64,000 bases of DNA, from the NCBI RefSeq assembly GCF_041381155.1, contig NC_091141.1:23332828-23396827 (forward strand). Direction: 5' to 3'. Of this stretch, positions 44,391-57,076 are shown piece after piece. The notes beneath the pieces are model-generated. The model saw only the letters and a program-made list of their open reading frames with translations, made no database searches and had not been told where the DNA came from. The position numbers and the translations under genes were made by a program. Numbering within the stretch: the stretch's first letter is position 1; every line of letters begins with the position of its first letter. This DNA comes from Argopecten irradians. Taxonomy: Eukaryota; Mollusca; Bivalvia; Pectinida; Pectinidae.

Positions 44391-44890
44391 TAATTTTACC
44401 ACTTTTTATAAAGTTGCAGCACTGGAAGTATAAAAGTAAAAATTCTTTTTAATGTGTACACATGAAAAATAGCCTCGGAAGATGCTGAATCATTCCGAAA
44501 TTTTAAAAGTAGCTAACAATTTCACCCAGATTGGACCTGGCTTATTTGGAGGATGTTGTGCATACTGGTCATTAAGAAGTAATTACAAATATTCCAGCCT
44601 TTTGGCAATGTTGATCTTTAATGTAGATTGCTTATATATGATAAGCAATAAGAAATTCACTCCTTCATGCTAAACTAGAGCTTATATTAATGCTGGCCTC
44701 GCAGTTTCTTACAGGTTATTGATAAAAGTTTAATTATTTTGTGACTCGTGTTGGGTACTCTAGCTGTTGGTCAGTGGTTTTACTCTGAGAACTTCTGCTT
44801 TCTTTCAACACCAGAATCAAGTGTATCTTTGAATATCATTCATGTCAATATGACAATACTGTAACAAACCAAACTAAAGATAGCACATAC

Positions 44891-45032
44891 CGCCACGAGA
44901 CATCCCAAGATCCAAACATTTTTTTAGACGACACGCTGAGCAATTTCCCCGTCTTCTGTCGGTGATGACACAATCATTATCAGCTGTGCAGTGGTACTTA
45001 TCTTTTTCCATGGAAGCGCGTCGAAAGAACGC
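44891..45032 (-). CDS. Nuclear receptor, coding exon 2 (second DNA-binding zinc finger)
   Basis: Acceptor TTTTTCTCCAACAG and donor GGCG|GTATGT; 142 nt, phase 0 in, phase 1 out, residues 32-78. It completes the P-box helix as CEACK-AFFRRAS, then the second finger YHCTADNDCVI...GNCSACRLKKCLDLGMSRG with Cys46, 52, 62 and 65 (C-x5-C-x9-C-x2-C, canonical). The P-box CEACKA is that of ERR/NR1-like receptors rather than the CEGCKG of RXR/RAR-like ones. Continuing into AVRHGR of exon 3 supports an NR1-like affinity. Confidence 0.95.
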
Positions 45033-45217
45033 CTGTTGGAGAAAAATAAATCTTGCCATAGAAGATTGTATGTGATATATCAAATAAGACGACTGCTTAG
45101 ATATGGCCTATGGCGTAAAGTATATGTAGTCCTGATAATATGAGGATCCAGGAACAATGTACATGTGTTTCAATATTATCATGACAAAATAGTTCCAATA
45201 TTTAGGTTAATGCTTAC

Positions 45218-45310
45218 CTTACATGCTTCACAGGTATTAATGCCATAGTGGATCCCTGTCGCTACACCTGTACATATACGACAGGGTGGTAGGGTGAGGG
45301 GGTCCGACAT
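45218..45310 (-). CDS. Nuclear receptor, coding exon 1 (start and first zinc finger)
   Basis: ATG at 45310-45308, donor AAG|GTAAGC, 31 codons, phase 0 out. MSDPLTLPPCRIC, TGVATGIHYGINTCEACK carries Cys10, 13, 27 and 30 (C-x2-C-x13-C-x2-C, canonical). The whole spliced CDS (seven exons, 1,419 nt) encodes 472 aa with an exceptionally short A/B region of 9 residues. The usual Gly-Asp after the second Cys is replaced by Thr-Gly-Val. Upstream reading stays open for more than 12 codons, so a longer N-terminus from another exon is possible. The subfamily is probably an NR1-like group, perhaps the mollusc-expanded NR1P set, by inference only. Confidence 0.9.
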
Positions 45311-47924
45311 TATCCAAAGGTATCTCGGATTATACAAACAATGCCATCAGAAGTCTCTATTTAATCCAATTATCTTCAAAATTTCTGTAATACATTAAAG
45401 GTTAATAGTAATACATGTACATATATATTTGTTTTGTTTTACAAAATTCATCATTTGTATAGTCATGTAAATTCTTTACATTAACTGTCAGAGTCTGAAC
45501 AACTAAATTACACATGTAGCTGAATCATGCACCTACTGTAAGCCTATAATGTACATCATTACTACATGTAATCCAACTTACAATGTACATCTACAAACAA
45601 AGGCAATGTAAGTGATAATTTGGTAAATAGCTGCTTTAAATGTATAAAATACATGTTACAATGTTGTATACAAAATATGTGCATACATCAGTACCTGTCG
45701 ACTTCAGATACGAGATGACTGGCCGACCTGTATTTATAATGAAATATAATTATTGATTACATCACCACACAAATACAGTGTAAGCATTTTGTATGGAGAC
45801 CTTACAACAAGTCTGCCACTCCCCTTACACATGATAGTCACGATTTCCCGTGACACTGGTACTGTCGTCCTAAGCAATCAAAAAGCAAGTACATCTACTG
45901 CTAACTTGTAGTGCACACACAGTATGACTCACCGAGTCAAAACATGTAAAATTGACTCCCTATCAAAATATAACAAAACGTCAGTTTCATTACCAAGATG
46001 AGGTTTACACCAATAAAATAATGATTTACTTACTGACAACTGAATTCATCAGGTTGGGTATTTTTTGTACTTTTTAAAGAGCGGGGTCAATTACTAGACT
46101 GTCACACCATCATGTAAAACAAGATTAATCATGCATGACTGCTTAAATATCAATAAATATCAATCTTACATTTTATTTCTAAAAGTGTCGAATATTCTTT
46201 ACAGAACATGCACAGATGATGTCAAATCTTCAAACTACGTAAAAAGCATATATCTAATGTGTTCCCAACCTGTGAGATCCCGTCATCTGCTTCGTGACCA
46301 CTATACAAACAGAGTTATCTCCCCGTGATTTAGTCAATGTTGAGAAGTCAGTCAAACGTTTGTATTCTACGTGCAACATCACACGGGATGCAACCGTATC
46401 GATGCTACAGATGCTGCCATTCCATCCGGAATTGAGGACAACAAGGTATTTGAGTCGCCCCTAAAAATTAAGATAGCATGCTAGAAGTAAAGTCTGCCTC
46501 TTTGATTATGATCATACAATAAATGTATTGCACTAAACCTAAATATGAGATAAAAACGTTTGGCGTTCCGTCGTTGTAACGGTCTGCAGCAGGGTATATT
46601 TACCGCTGTGACCCACTGCCCAAATTAAACCACTGACACTGACATGACCGAGTGTCATCAGTCATCGACTGTTCTCTGTAGGCCTTGTGTTTTCTTTCTG
46701 CATACTGATAACGCAATTTTGTTGTTAGGGTAATAGCACGCAATGTGTCTTCATCTTATCGAATCCAAACAATTTAAATAGATATGTCAACCATAATATG
46801 GAATGAAATTTTGAAACAGATTTTTCCTTTTTTGTGTTTTCACAACATTGACTAAACCTGCCTACATGTATATTAATATGAACTTAAGGCAATGCCTCAG
46901 AAGAGCGCTGCTACTTATAAAAAAATGTAAATATAGTTAGGATTATAACTTCAGAATGAGATTAAAACAGTTTTAACTTGTAGTCCGATCATTGACTTTT
47001 AGTAAATGCTATTCTTCAATATTTGTGTCTAGCAGTCGTCATATACAGGTCACAAAGAAATATTCAACTGGATTATTTCATTTTTTTCGATCTTGTTTCT
47101 CTCCAATGCGGAAAACTTGGCAAAATGCCATGTATCAAAATGTGCGAGAATATGTGGCATCATCTTTAGCACGAAGCTTCCTGACGTCATGGCTGACGGT
47201 GCAGTGCGCTTGACAACACACAGACAGCATATCATTTTGACCAGTACATTTATTGTGTCGTTCTTATCCTTGTGTAGTTATCTAAAACTACTTGCAATAA
47301 TTTCAAAGTGTATCCTGGTAATACCTTTTGCTTACAGAGAAAATTTGGCCTTTGGCCGCGTAGAGAGCTGCGCTCTTAGTAGGTTTTTTTGGCCTTATAT
47401 AGAGTCAGATCGCGTTTTCTATTAAGACATGAAATTGTATGACAGATTTGACCTACGCCACTTCAGCAGCTTATTTCTGCATTTTACAATGTACATGTAC
47501 AGTGTATGCCGCAAATTCATTAAGATCATATGTACTCCACTGACCCCATATCTCAACCCATTCAAGAAATTAAACAACTCTGCACAATGAATTTAACACC
47601 TTAGCCTACGCGATACCGACATACGTCTATAAGGAATTTAATCGATTATCTTACCTTGACATATGCATGTGAAGATGCAAATGAAATACTTCCGAAAGCC
47701 CACTATTTCAAACATAAATGATTTATAATGGCAGCCGATCGCGATTACAAAAGTCATTTGATAGAGTAAACTGGCAGCAATGGCAATCACGATGGTTTCC
47801 TGTTAACTTTAACATTCGTTTACTCGCTGAAGTAGCATAAAGTGTCTGAAAGTGACTGTGAATTTTCCATAGATAATCGGTCTACAGAGAAGGAAAATTC
47901 TATGGCCCTAACCATGCTGTGAAA
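45311..47924. other. Shared upstream region of the receptor (-) and zinc-finger gene (+)
   Basis: Should hold the 5' UTR exons and promoters of two divergent genes. Candidate signals: an acceptor-like ATGTATTACAG on the minus strand at about 45383; a plus-strand donor ACAACAAG|GTATTT near 46454 that could end a non-coding first exon; and a full CRE, TGACGTCA, at 47182-47189 in a locally less AT-rich stretch. None is decisive. Open frames here have no recognisable motif. Confidence 0.4.
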
Positions 47925-48690
47925 ACAATAGACTTGTGTGAAAATATAAAAGAGGTCTGAAAACATAAAAGTGGTCTGTGAAAACATGAAGATAGTCTGT
48001 GAAATCATAAAAGAAGTCTGTGAACACAATAAATTTCTGTGAAATGATAAAAGTGGTCTGTGAAAACAAAAATGTGTCTATGAAACATAAGTGGTCTGTG
48101 AAAACATGAAAGTGGTCTTCGAAAACATAAGCGGTCTGTGAAAACAAGTGTCTGTGAAGACAAGTGGTCTGTGAATACAAAATAGTGTCTGTGAAAACAT
48201 AATAGTATCTGTGAAAACATAAAAGTGTTTGTGAAAACGTAATAGTGGTCTGTGAAGACAAAAAAGTGTCTGTGAAAACATTAAAGTGTCTGTGAAGTTG
48301 TGATATGGTGTAAAAACATGAAATTGGTCTGTGTATCTAGCTGTGAAAACATTAAAGTGGTCTGTGTGTCTAGTTGTGAAAACATATAAGTGGTCTTTGT
48401 GTCTAACTGTGAAAAACATTAAAGTGGTCTGTGTGTCTAGCTGTGAATACGTAGAAGTGGTCTTTGTGTCTAACTGTGAAAAATATTAAAGTGGTCTGTG
48501 TGTCTAGCTGTGAATACGTAGAAGTGGTCTGTGTGTCTAGCTGTGAAAACATAGTGGTCTGTGTATCTAGCTGTGAAAACATTAATGTGGTCTATGTGTC
48601 TACTGTCTAGCTGTGAAAATATAAAGGTGGTATGTGTATCTAGCTGTGAAACAATTAAAGAGGTCTGTGTGTCTAGCTGTGAAAACACTG
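47925..48690. repeat. Degenerate minisatellite just upstream of the zinc-finger gene exon
   Basis: The left half has about 21-bp units (GTGGTCTGTGAAAACATAAAA and variants). The right half has about 33-36-bp units that add TCTAGCTGTGAAAACATTAA after GTGGTCTGTGTG. The minus strand is almost free of stops, giving several overlapping frames rich in FTDHFYVFTARHTDH-like words; these are repeat artefacts. The array ends about 150 bp before the exon acceptor. Confidence 0.9.
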
Positions 48691-48841
48691 AACACATGTA
48701 CATCAATGAGAACATCATAGTAAGGTCACTAACAGATGACTCGGCGTCCTTTTGTCCATTAGTACAGGATACAGGTATGCTTTAGTATACATATAGATTC
48801 TACTTTTCTGTACAATGTATTTATTGTTTCTATTTTCACAG

Positions 48842-49602
<761 letters not shown>

Positions 49603-50677
49603 ATTTGCCCAGTCATCACATCTGAACACACACAAAAGAATCCACACAGGGGAGAAGCCATACTTCTGTACATTATGTAATGTAGGCTACTGTCGTAAAC
49701 AGCGTTTGGAGCTTCATCTCCTACATCAGCATTCCCGAGAGGCTCTCGCCGCCGCCAACATCACCATTCCAGACGACCTCAAACTTGAGGCTCAAAATCA
49801 AGAAAATCCTGCCCTTAATCTTATTGAATTCCAGGAATCCAACGTAGTATTTCCAAACAATGGACAAATGAACAATTTGCCCAACAATGTAGACAGAACA
49901 AGTCCGATGGACTCCACAGTATCTAGTTTTGCTTCCAGTCGACGGAAACCATCTGTTGTGAAGCGTATAAATCTTGGTGACCAAGAGGAAAATTGTGATG
50001 TGATAAAGAGCGAGCCAGTAGAGAGTGGAGACTACATGGTGACAGGAAGTGGGGGAACCTCTGAGATCGGGGATGCACTTTTTAATCGTGATCAAATCGG
50101 CACTAGTATTTACACTTTAGGGCAAAATGGCAATGACAAGGGCAGGTCGGTTGGAAAGGGGTCAGAGGTCACAGAAGCTTGTGGGGTGAGCACAACTGAT
50201 ATCAACAATGGAGGATCAGGTGATGAAATAGAGGGAGACGGGGCAAGTGTAACAAGCGAAAGCAATTTGTCTGGGTCAGAACAAAGCTTGCCTACATCTG
50301 CACGTAAACGATCAATGCTGTCCTATTCCAGTCTACGCCGAAGTCCGAAATCTTCCAAACAGAGTCACCACCAGCAGAACAATAACAGCTCGGGTGGTGG
50401 GCAGAGAAACGTACTGCCTAGTTACCCACAACAGATTGGTACCAACTCACGTATCTGTCTTGTTAATTTCACAAGCGATGATCTTATCACACATCTCATG
50501 TCTCGAGATGATGTTTATCGGTGTGACTTCTGCTGCATCGTGTTCCAGGATGCGGCCATGTATCATCTTCACCGTAGCATGCATGAGAAGATGGATGTAC
50601 GCTGTTGCAATCTCTGTGGGAAGCTAGCACAAGACAAGTATGACTTCCTCGCTCACTTTCTTAGCGAACATAAGTAA
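49603..50677 (+). CDS. C2H2 zinc-finger transcription factor (Ikaros/Hunchback-like), terminal exon
   Basis: 357 codons to TAA at 50675-50677, total protein 410 aa. It completes finger 2 (His63, His67), adds finger 3 (YFCTLCNVGYC..., Cys75, Cys78, His91, His96), then a long disordered Ser/Asn/Gly-rich linker. The linker has a likely sumoylation site (VIKSEP, Lys188) and a basic KRSMLSYSSLRRSPKSSKQ stretch. Last come two C-terminal fingers: YRCDFCCIVFQDAAMYHLH (Cys360, 363, His376, 380) and CCNLCGKLAQDKYDFLAH (Cys388, 391, His404, 409). A C-terminal pair with spacing x12-H-x3-H then x12-H-x4-H and the word 'QD.Y.F..H' is characteristic of the Ikaros/Hunchback dimerisation fingers. Expected role: DNA-binding nuclear regulator that dimerises through its C-terminus. 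Orthology to a specific IKZF member is not claimed. Confidence 0.9.
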
Positions 50678-53600
50678 TCCAAGGGGGCATTTTCATTTGA
50701 GTTCATGTAACATAGGCATCGCAATTGTGGGTTTATTTTTTATTTTCATTTTTTTGTTTCAATTTGAAATTTATGGGATTTTTCAACTGGATACTTAAAT
50801 ATGTATTTGTATGATCTGATGGATCTAAAAAAAAAATTAGTTTAATAGTTAATTCTGCACAACACAACTAAAATCAGAAAAATAATATTGAAATACACTG
50901 TTTTGAATTTGAAGTTTCAACACACGTTAAGGAAATGATCGATGTGTAGTGTACATTGGTAAAAGCAATAGGTTTTCTAATTACTGATGGGTGTTATGGA
51001 ATCTTATCTGATCTAGGGGTCAGAGGTCAAAGTTCGGAACCATTTTAGGAAGTGATATAGTATTATATCTGTGGAGAGACTGATTCAGTCTATTGTAGTT
51101 ATGTTTAGTTCACACGAGAAAATGTCTGAAAAGATTGCTCTGAGAACAATGTCTACCGAGAAACTTAACATATTTTGAGTTTGTTTTGTTGTTTTCTATT
51201 ACTCATTCAATGCTTTTAATTGTTGATTAACTCTTTACTTAAATTATAAACAGTAAATATCACTACCGAAACAAAAATCCATTTGGAATAGTCACTATTG
51301 GTATTTTAATTCATTTGTTGAAATATTTTGTATAAATATATATACATGTAATTAAATATAGTATGTTATGTTACAATATTTAATTTCCTTTTTTATTTTA
51401 CTGTAGAATAATATATTACATGTACTCCCAAATATATAGCATGTTTCCAAGTTGAAAGAAGACATTACTAAGTTTAATAACTTGTGCCTAAATGTAATTT
51501 GATTTTCAAATTAAGTATGTTTAAACTGAACTAATATATAGGGTGGCGTATGACATCATTCAATGACAGTCACCGAAGTTCAAGGTCATGTATAGTTGAA
51601 ATGACATGAAATTTTCAAAAATAAATCCAATCATAAAGGATTAGCAGTAGATATATATATGTTTCATATAAATTATGTTTTAACCATTAGGATTTTCATT
51701 ACAGTTAATGTAAAACACTGGCAGGTATGTCACAATTAAGTGAGAGCAATTTAAGCTTTAACAAAATAATTTTCAAAGAAAGTATAATCATATTAGAAGA
51801 TATAATGTAACTTAGTTACACCTTTATTACGTAGGTATCCTGGGTAAACGCTGTGTAATAAGCACTTAATCTATATACAATGTATTATAACAAATACTGT
51901 GCATATAATGAAAGATTGGTTCTATGTAATGTCTTAAAGGGGGGGGGGGGAGTAGCTAAGGGAATGATGTTACATTATGTTGTTACTTGACAAAAAAACT
52001 CATTCATCCCTGAAATTTCAAAATGGACTGTTCCAGTCATAGAACAGGAAAAGTTAAATGTGTCTTCAAAAGGTGAACGAGTCAAGAGTAGCTCTCAGAA
52101 CCTTTAGATGTAACATTACTTCGTACAGTACTTCTGATGAGGAATATTTTAGCTAGCTGTCAAAACTCAAACCAAGAACTTGTACGTGACATTAAAAGCC
52201 TACTGGTTTTATAGGATCTGGAGCAACTGAATGAGAAATACCCATATATCCAGATGTATGTGGTATAAAAAACCAGGCCTACATTTGGTAATAGGCCACC
52301 TCCCCTTAATATCCCAACGTTTATTTCTAGGGTAGGGGGTTAATGCCGGTAGAATACGGTATATATACAGAAATGCAAAATATTAAATTTTGATGAAAGA
52401 CTTGTAAATTATTTTTGCTGGTTTTTTTGTTATCAGCTTCCAAATGATCATCTCCATTAAGCTATATAGAGCTTGTCTGAGATTGAAGGTATTGTAAAAG
52501 GTGCTGACTTCCTGTATACTCTTATTTTAAATTACATTGATCATGAGGAACATAAAAACATGTCGCACTTTCAGATTATGTTGCTACATTATTTTTGCAT
52601 TTTCCCTGCGATCATGATCTAAAATTTGGTTATTTTGTCCCACTTAATTTTTCAAATGTTAAAAGAGTAAAAAAATTACAAACTCTACAATAAATGTTAA
52701 TTGAATTAAGTGTCTGCATATTTATATTGCTACCGATTTATGAATGAACAAGTTGGTGAAATAATTTGAATATTTGTGACAAAGATTGAATGTGTTCTTA
52801 TAGGGCTTTATAGATAGTCTGTGTGGTGGCCATTTGGTAACTAATACTTGTCAATGAACATAGAATTCAAAATAAGAAATACATGATAGCATATGTATTA
52901 TAATTGTGTAAGTGTATATTGTGAAATTGTTGAATCCATTATCACCATTTTTCTCTCTACTATGTATAACTTAACACTGTTCATGTTCTTGATTCAAACT
53001 TTTTGAGTTTACTGTTTATTCATACAAATTATAGTAAAGATTTAGCACCATTATTCTACTTCATCAATATTATGGTTACGAAAATTGAAGCTTCTGTTGA
53101 CTGTTTTAAGTGTTGATGTGACCACTCGTCTTTGTGCAAATCTTGTATTCATGAAATTTTGAGTATGCTGTAATTGAAGTGATAGCAGTTACTATCAATA
53201 CTTACATTTTCGCATCACGTTTTCAAGAAGGAAATATGAAAAAGAATTAGGTACAATATCTTTCTTAATGGTCAGCATTCCTTGTTCAGATTGTCCTTCT
53301 TCACACTTGAAGCAAATGGGCAAAATTTCTTTAATGAACCATTTCATGTCATTATGCAGATACAATTGAATAAATTACATTTAGAAATAGGATTTTACAA
53401 ACTATTTTGCTCCCAAAAAATTAGTTTTCAAGATGATACTGATTCTTTTGAAAGGTACCTGTAATGTGACCCCAGAAATATTGCAAGATCTCACATATGC
53501 CAGATTAACGTTGCCACAGTGAATGATATGTATTTTATCCACATTGGAACTTCTCTGCTATAATTATGTTTAATACTATTAAGTGCCCAACGTGACCAAA

Positions 53601-54215
53601 GTATTTGTTTGTTTTTTAGTAGTAGTCTACATATATAATCATTATTAGTTTTTTGTAATCCTGTATGTTTGTTTTTCATGATTTAATTTTACAATTTGTC
53701 TTCAATAGCCGTGCAAAAATGAAACTTACTACCGACTCCCCAAGTTTTAATAAAAAATTTTCATCATTTTTCATTGTTCTCTATATTATATATACATGTA
53801 TATCATTTGATTTCTGTTTGCTCTTTGCAGTGTTTCATGTTCTGTAATATGTATGCTAGTCTGTATGTTTTATGCTTATGCTTATATCAGTTTTATATCA
53901 TCATATTTCATAATTATGTATTTTAAAGTGAAGACCAATATGAAGTTACATGCTTTCATAACTTGAAAATAAAAAACAAATACATGTTAATACAGCCAGC
54001 TTGCTTTGGCAAAACCTGAAAAATTTTCAAATTGAACAAATAAGAATTGCAGAAGGTTTAAAAAAAATCAATTAAGAAATAGTATTTGTTTTTATCACGT
54101 TTTTCTATTTGGTGCATTAATTCTATTTGACCTTGATTCCCTATCAATAACTTAGTCTCATGTAAATAAGATTTTCTCTCATACCTACGATTGTAGTTCT
54201 GGATTATCTTGTGCT
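50678..54215 (+). other. AT-rich sequence after the zinc-finger gene, possible long 3' UTR
   Basis: No coding motif, few repeats, many T-rich stretches. AATAAA words occur near 51620, 52690 and 53966. A G10 homopolymer lies near 51941. Whether this belongs to one long 3' UTR cannot be settled here. Confidence 0.4.
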
Positions 54216-54218
54216 AGC

Positions 54219-54282
54219 CCGAGATACACTGGCCCTGACACAAGACTTAGACGAGATACACTGGCCCTGACGGAAGACTTAG
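54219..54282. repeat. Two tandem copies of a 32-bp unit
   Basis: CGAGATACACTGGCCCTGAC then A/GGAAGACTTAGA is repeated with period 32 (54220 and 54252). Confidence 0.85.
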
Positions 54283-54432
54283 AATTTATGACAGATTGAT
54301 ATCTGGTTTAGGGCCAGAGCGCACTGCTATATCAAAATGTTGAATAAGCCGACACCGTTTGGTATCGGGACCAGGTCATCTCCGATTTAGACTGATCACA
54401 GAGAAACGCCACTAACCTATATAGTCCATTCT

Positions 54433-54621
54433 ACAAATGAATAATTTATCTACCCAAATATAGTAATCCGTTGAGATTAAAGGCGATTTGCATACTTTGA
54501 GAAAGTGGCGACGACAATGAGGGAAATTTAAAATTGTGGAAAAGAAACTACTGTGTTGACACAAAAGAACGTGCATGTGTGATATAATGAAAGGCTATGG
54601 GTAGATAAATTATTCATTTGT
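54433..54621. mobile_element. MITE with perfect 24-bp inverted repeats (189 bp)
   Basis: ACAAATGAATAATTTATC-TACCCA (54433-54456) is exactly mirrored by TGGGTAGATAAATTATTCAT-TTGT (54598-54621). The interior is non-coding. No clear target duplication. Perfect arms suggest a recent insertion. Confidence 0.75.
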
Positions 54622-54868
54622 TGAAAAGACCAAGGTAAGTGCAATTCTCAGTGGTAATATTTTGTAAGCAGTCTGAATGTGGCTAACCTTGTGTCTACTT
54701 CTAAAAAAAGGCTGTTTTTACTGTAAAGGAGGCAAACAGCAGGATTTTAGTTGAAAATATCACAATTTTCACATATGGAGAATTTATTTACAATCGTAGC
54801 TTTCTTAGAACTTATTGCTGCAAATATCAAAGTGGCAGGATATTTTAATTGTGAAATTGTAATAACAC

Positions 54869-55295
54869 TACTGTATACATCATAATTAGCACCAAGATAC
54901 ACACAAAAAAAATAACAAGTGTGTGGGTGGGAGGGGTGCTTATTAGGATACCGAAATGTAACCTGAGGATGAAAAAACTCTTTTAAAAAGTCCGCCATGT
55001 TTTTACGCTTATTGTGCTCATGGCACATTAATCTGTCTCCATAAACATACATATGTCTTCTCTCCTTTGAGACACATTTTTACATTGTGATTCACATGTA
55101 CGGGAAAGACTCATTTATGCGCATGCCTTATTATGAATTTCATGTAATTTGAGATACAATTCCCATGTTATAAACATCACACAGTTGTAAATCAATTTGC
55201 TTAATTTGTTGGATATATATGGGGGTGTTTATATACGTTAAAATGTGGGGATGGACACTTGTAAGGGAGGGGCGCTAATTATAGCGAATATGGTA
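54869..55295 (-). mobile_element. TIR element related to 31750-32348, inverted
   Basis: Ends TACTGTATACATCATAATTAG and GCTAATTATAGCGAATATGGTA. The interior has GAGGGGTGCTTATTAGG, GGATGAAAAAACTC, AAGTCCGCCATG and TGTGCTCATGGCACATTAA, which reproduce the distal half of the 31750 element in reverse. It lacks that element's 49-bp array. Confidence 0.7.
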
Positions 55296-55343
55296 ATAAA
55301 AAAAAAATTCGAGGTATGAGAGAAAAGTATTCTATTATATGTG

Positions 55344-55470
55344 GATATGAAAGATATGGATATTCTACATTTGGAATCACAAAATTATGTAAAATACTCT
55401 GCAAGCCTCGGGTTTTACAACATTTTGTGACTCTTGGGTAGAATATCCCTATCCTTCATATCTATCTTCA
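55344..55470. repeat. Foldback with about 50-bp arms
   Basis: TATGAAAGATATGGATATTC TACATTTGGAATCACAAAAT on the left pairs with ACATTTTGTGACTC..GGGTAGAATATCCCTATCCTTCATA on the right around a loop of about 20 bp. Possibly a MITE; the outer boundary is unclear. Confidence 0.65.
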
Positions 55471-55976
55471 TACGAAAGTCTTATATTACATGGACATGGA
55501 AATTTCTTTTTTATCTAAGATTTTACTTCATTCCCTTGATAATTTAATTTGTTTTAAGATTTTTTTAAATATAAAGTTATGTGTAAAGTTGGTTACTTTA
55601 AAATGTTGTTTATTCATATGAATCTGTTTATTCATATGAATCGTTAAGATGTAATTATAATGAGTGTTTTGTAATTAGTGATTATTTGATAATTGATCAT
55701 GTTCATATGATATGTTTGATCATTGACTATTTGTTATAATATATTTACACTCACAGACATGTAATATATATGTTATGTTTATTTTATCTTGATTTTGATT
55801 ATCTACTGATGTTCCATATATTCATGGAATTTAAGATAATTTTTTGTCTTCAAATACATACCGATTATTGTTAAACTAGAGGCTAGAATATTGTACCAAA
55901 TCTATACGAGTGTCCCTGTATACACTATTGTGATAATATGTAGTTTGTTAAAGTCTGTAGTTCGGTTGATTGTCAA

Positions 55977-55982
55977 AATAAA
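55977..55982 (+). terminator. Candidate plus-strand poly(A) signal
   Basis: AATAAA followed 25-40 bp later by a T/GT-rich stretch (TTTCTGTTGTTTTATTCTGTG). It would give the zinc-finger gene a 3' UTR of about 5.3 kb; alternatively it serves an unseen transcript. Confidence 0.35.
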
Positions 55983-56219
55983 CAGATACTTGTAGAGACT
56001 TTCTGTTGTTTTATTCTGTGATAAAACCTTCAATATTGTGTCTTACAAACAAAGTGGAAAGATATATCAGTTTTTCTCTGTTTCTTCTTATGTATCATTC
56101 ATATTATTGTTATACTAAGACTTGTTATTTTGTTTTATTTCTTCCTTCAAAAAGTTTCCAGAGTTTTTTTAAGCAACTACTGGGCAGCTCATGATCATCA
56201 GACATATTCCATAGGGGTT

Positions 56220-57060
56220 ATGGATGTACTGTGCATAAAGGTTTTATTCCGGGATCAGGATTTCAAGATGGCCACAGTGGACCTACTTCCTGGTTTTAAA
56301 TTTTGGTGAAAATTGGGACATAGAGGTTTGAAGGCATACTGAACAACGTGCCAATGTTTTCAAAAAGATGAGTTGCCATGGTAACAAAATGGCAGCCTCT
56401 GGTAAGCGTGAATTTAATCAGATGTTGTCGAAAACGATAAAAATTGGTACATAGAGATTCAACAACAATTTTCCAGGGGATACTATCACTGCCGTCATAT
56501 CTGCCCCAGGACAATGTTAAACTGAAGGCTTGTGTACTTGTGCCAAATGAGATAAGACAGTTTGGTTCTTTGATGTACATCAAAAGAATCGAATAGTGGT
56601 ACACTGTGGCTTTTGAAGGTGGGTGTATATCTCTGTATTGTTCGAAGGAAGTCTGTTGGCCTTTGATTGGTCACTTTTCTCTCTGTGTCACATAGTCCAG
56701 AGGTTAATATAACGACAGCAAAAGTAAACCCTGGCATATCGGGGATGATTTGATGCCGTGGTAACATAATGGAGGCCTCTGATTGATCAATATGAAGATG
56801 TTACTACAAAAAGATGAAACTTAGTTTGTAGACCTGTGTTTTCACGATACTAACAAATCATAAGGTCTTTGAATCAATTTGTATAAACTTTGTCATTTAT
56901 TGATAAAACATATTTGACAAGTACACAAACTTCATTACCATTCCCATGGGAACATAAAGGAGGCTTCTGATTGGTCAAAATGTAGAATTTGCTATAGGGG
57001 GTTCAAAAGGTGTTTGGTTGCCATGGTTACATAAGTGCATTTTACGCAAGGCTTTTCAAA
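56220..57060. repeat. Interspersed repeat with internal 'CCATGGTAACA..ATGG..GCCTCTGATTGGTC' units
   Basis: Diverged copies of (C/T)CATGG(T/G)AACA(T/A)AA(T/A)GGAGGC, TCTGATTGGTCAAAATG recur near 56377, 56757 and 56944, and CCATGGTTACAT at 57022. It abuts the hairpin-ended element at 57077 and may be part of the same composite. Two minus-strand open frames across it have no recognisable domain. Confidence 0.5.
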
Positions 57061-57076
57061 ATTTTGCAGTTTTATT

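Noticed and set aside
46330-46454. Possible coding first exon (MLQMLPFHPELRTTR) of the zinc-finger gene
   Set aside because: Joining its donor to the acceptor at 48841 gives an immediate stop, so at most it would be non-coding.
47820-48718. Overlapping minus-strand frames of 70-117 residues (FTDHFYVFTARHTDH-like)
   Set aside because: Artefacts of the TG-rich minisatellite; no start context, splice sites or domain.
49721-50095. 124-residue minus-strand frame
   Set aside because: Antisense shadow of the zinc-finger coding exon; no motif.
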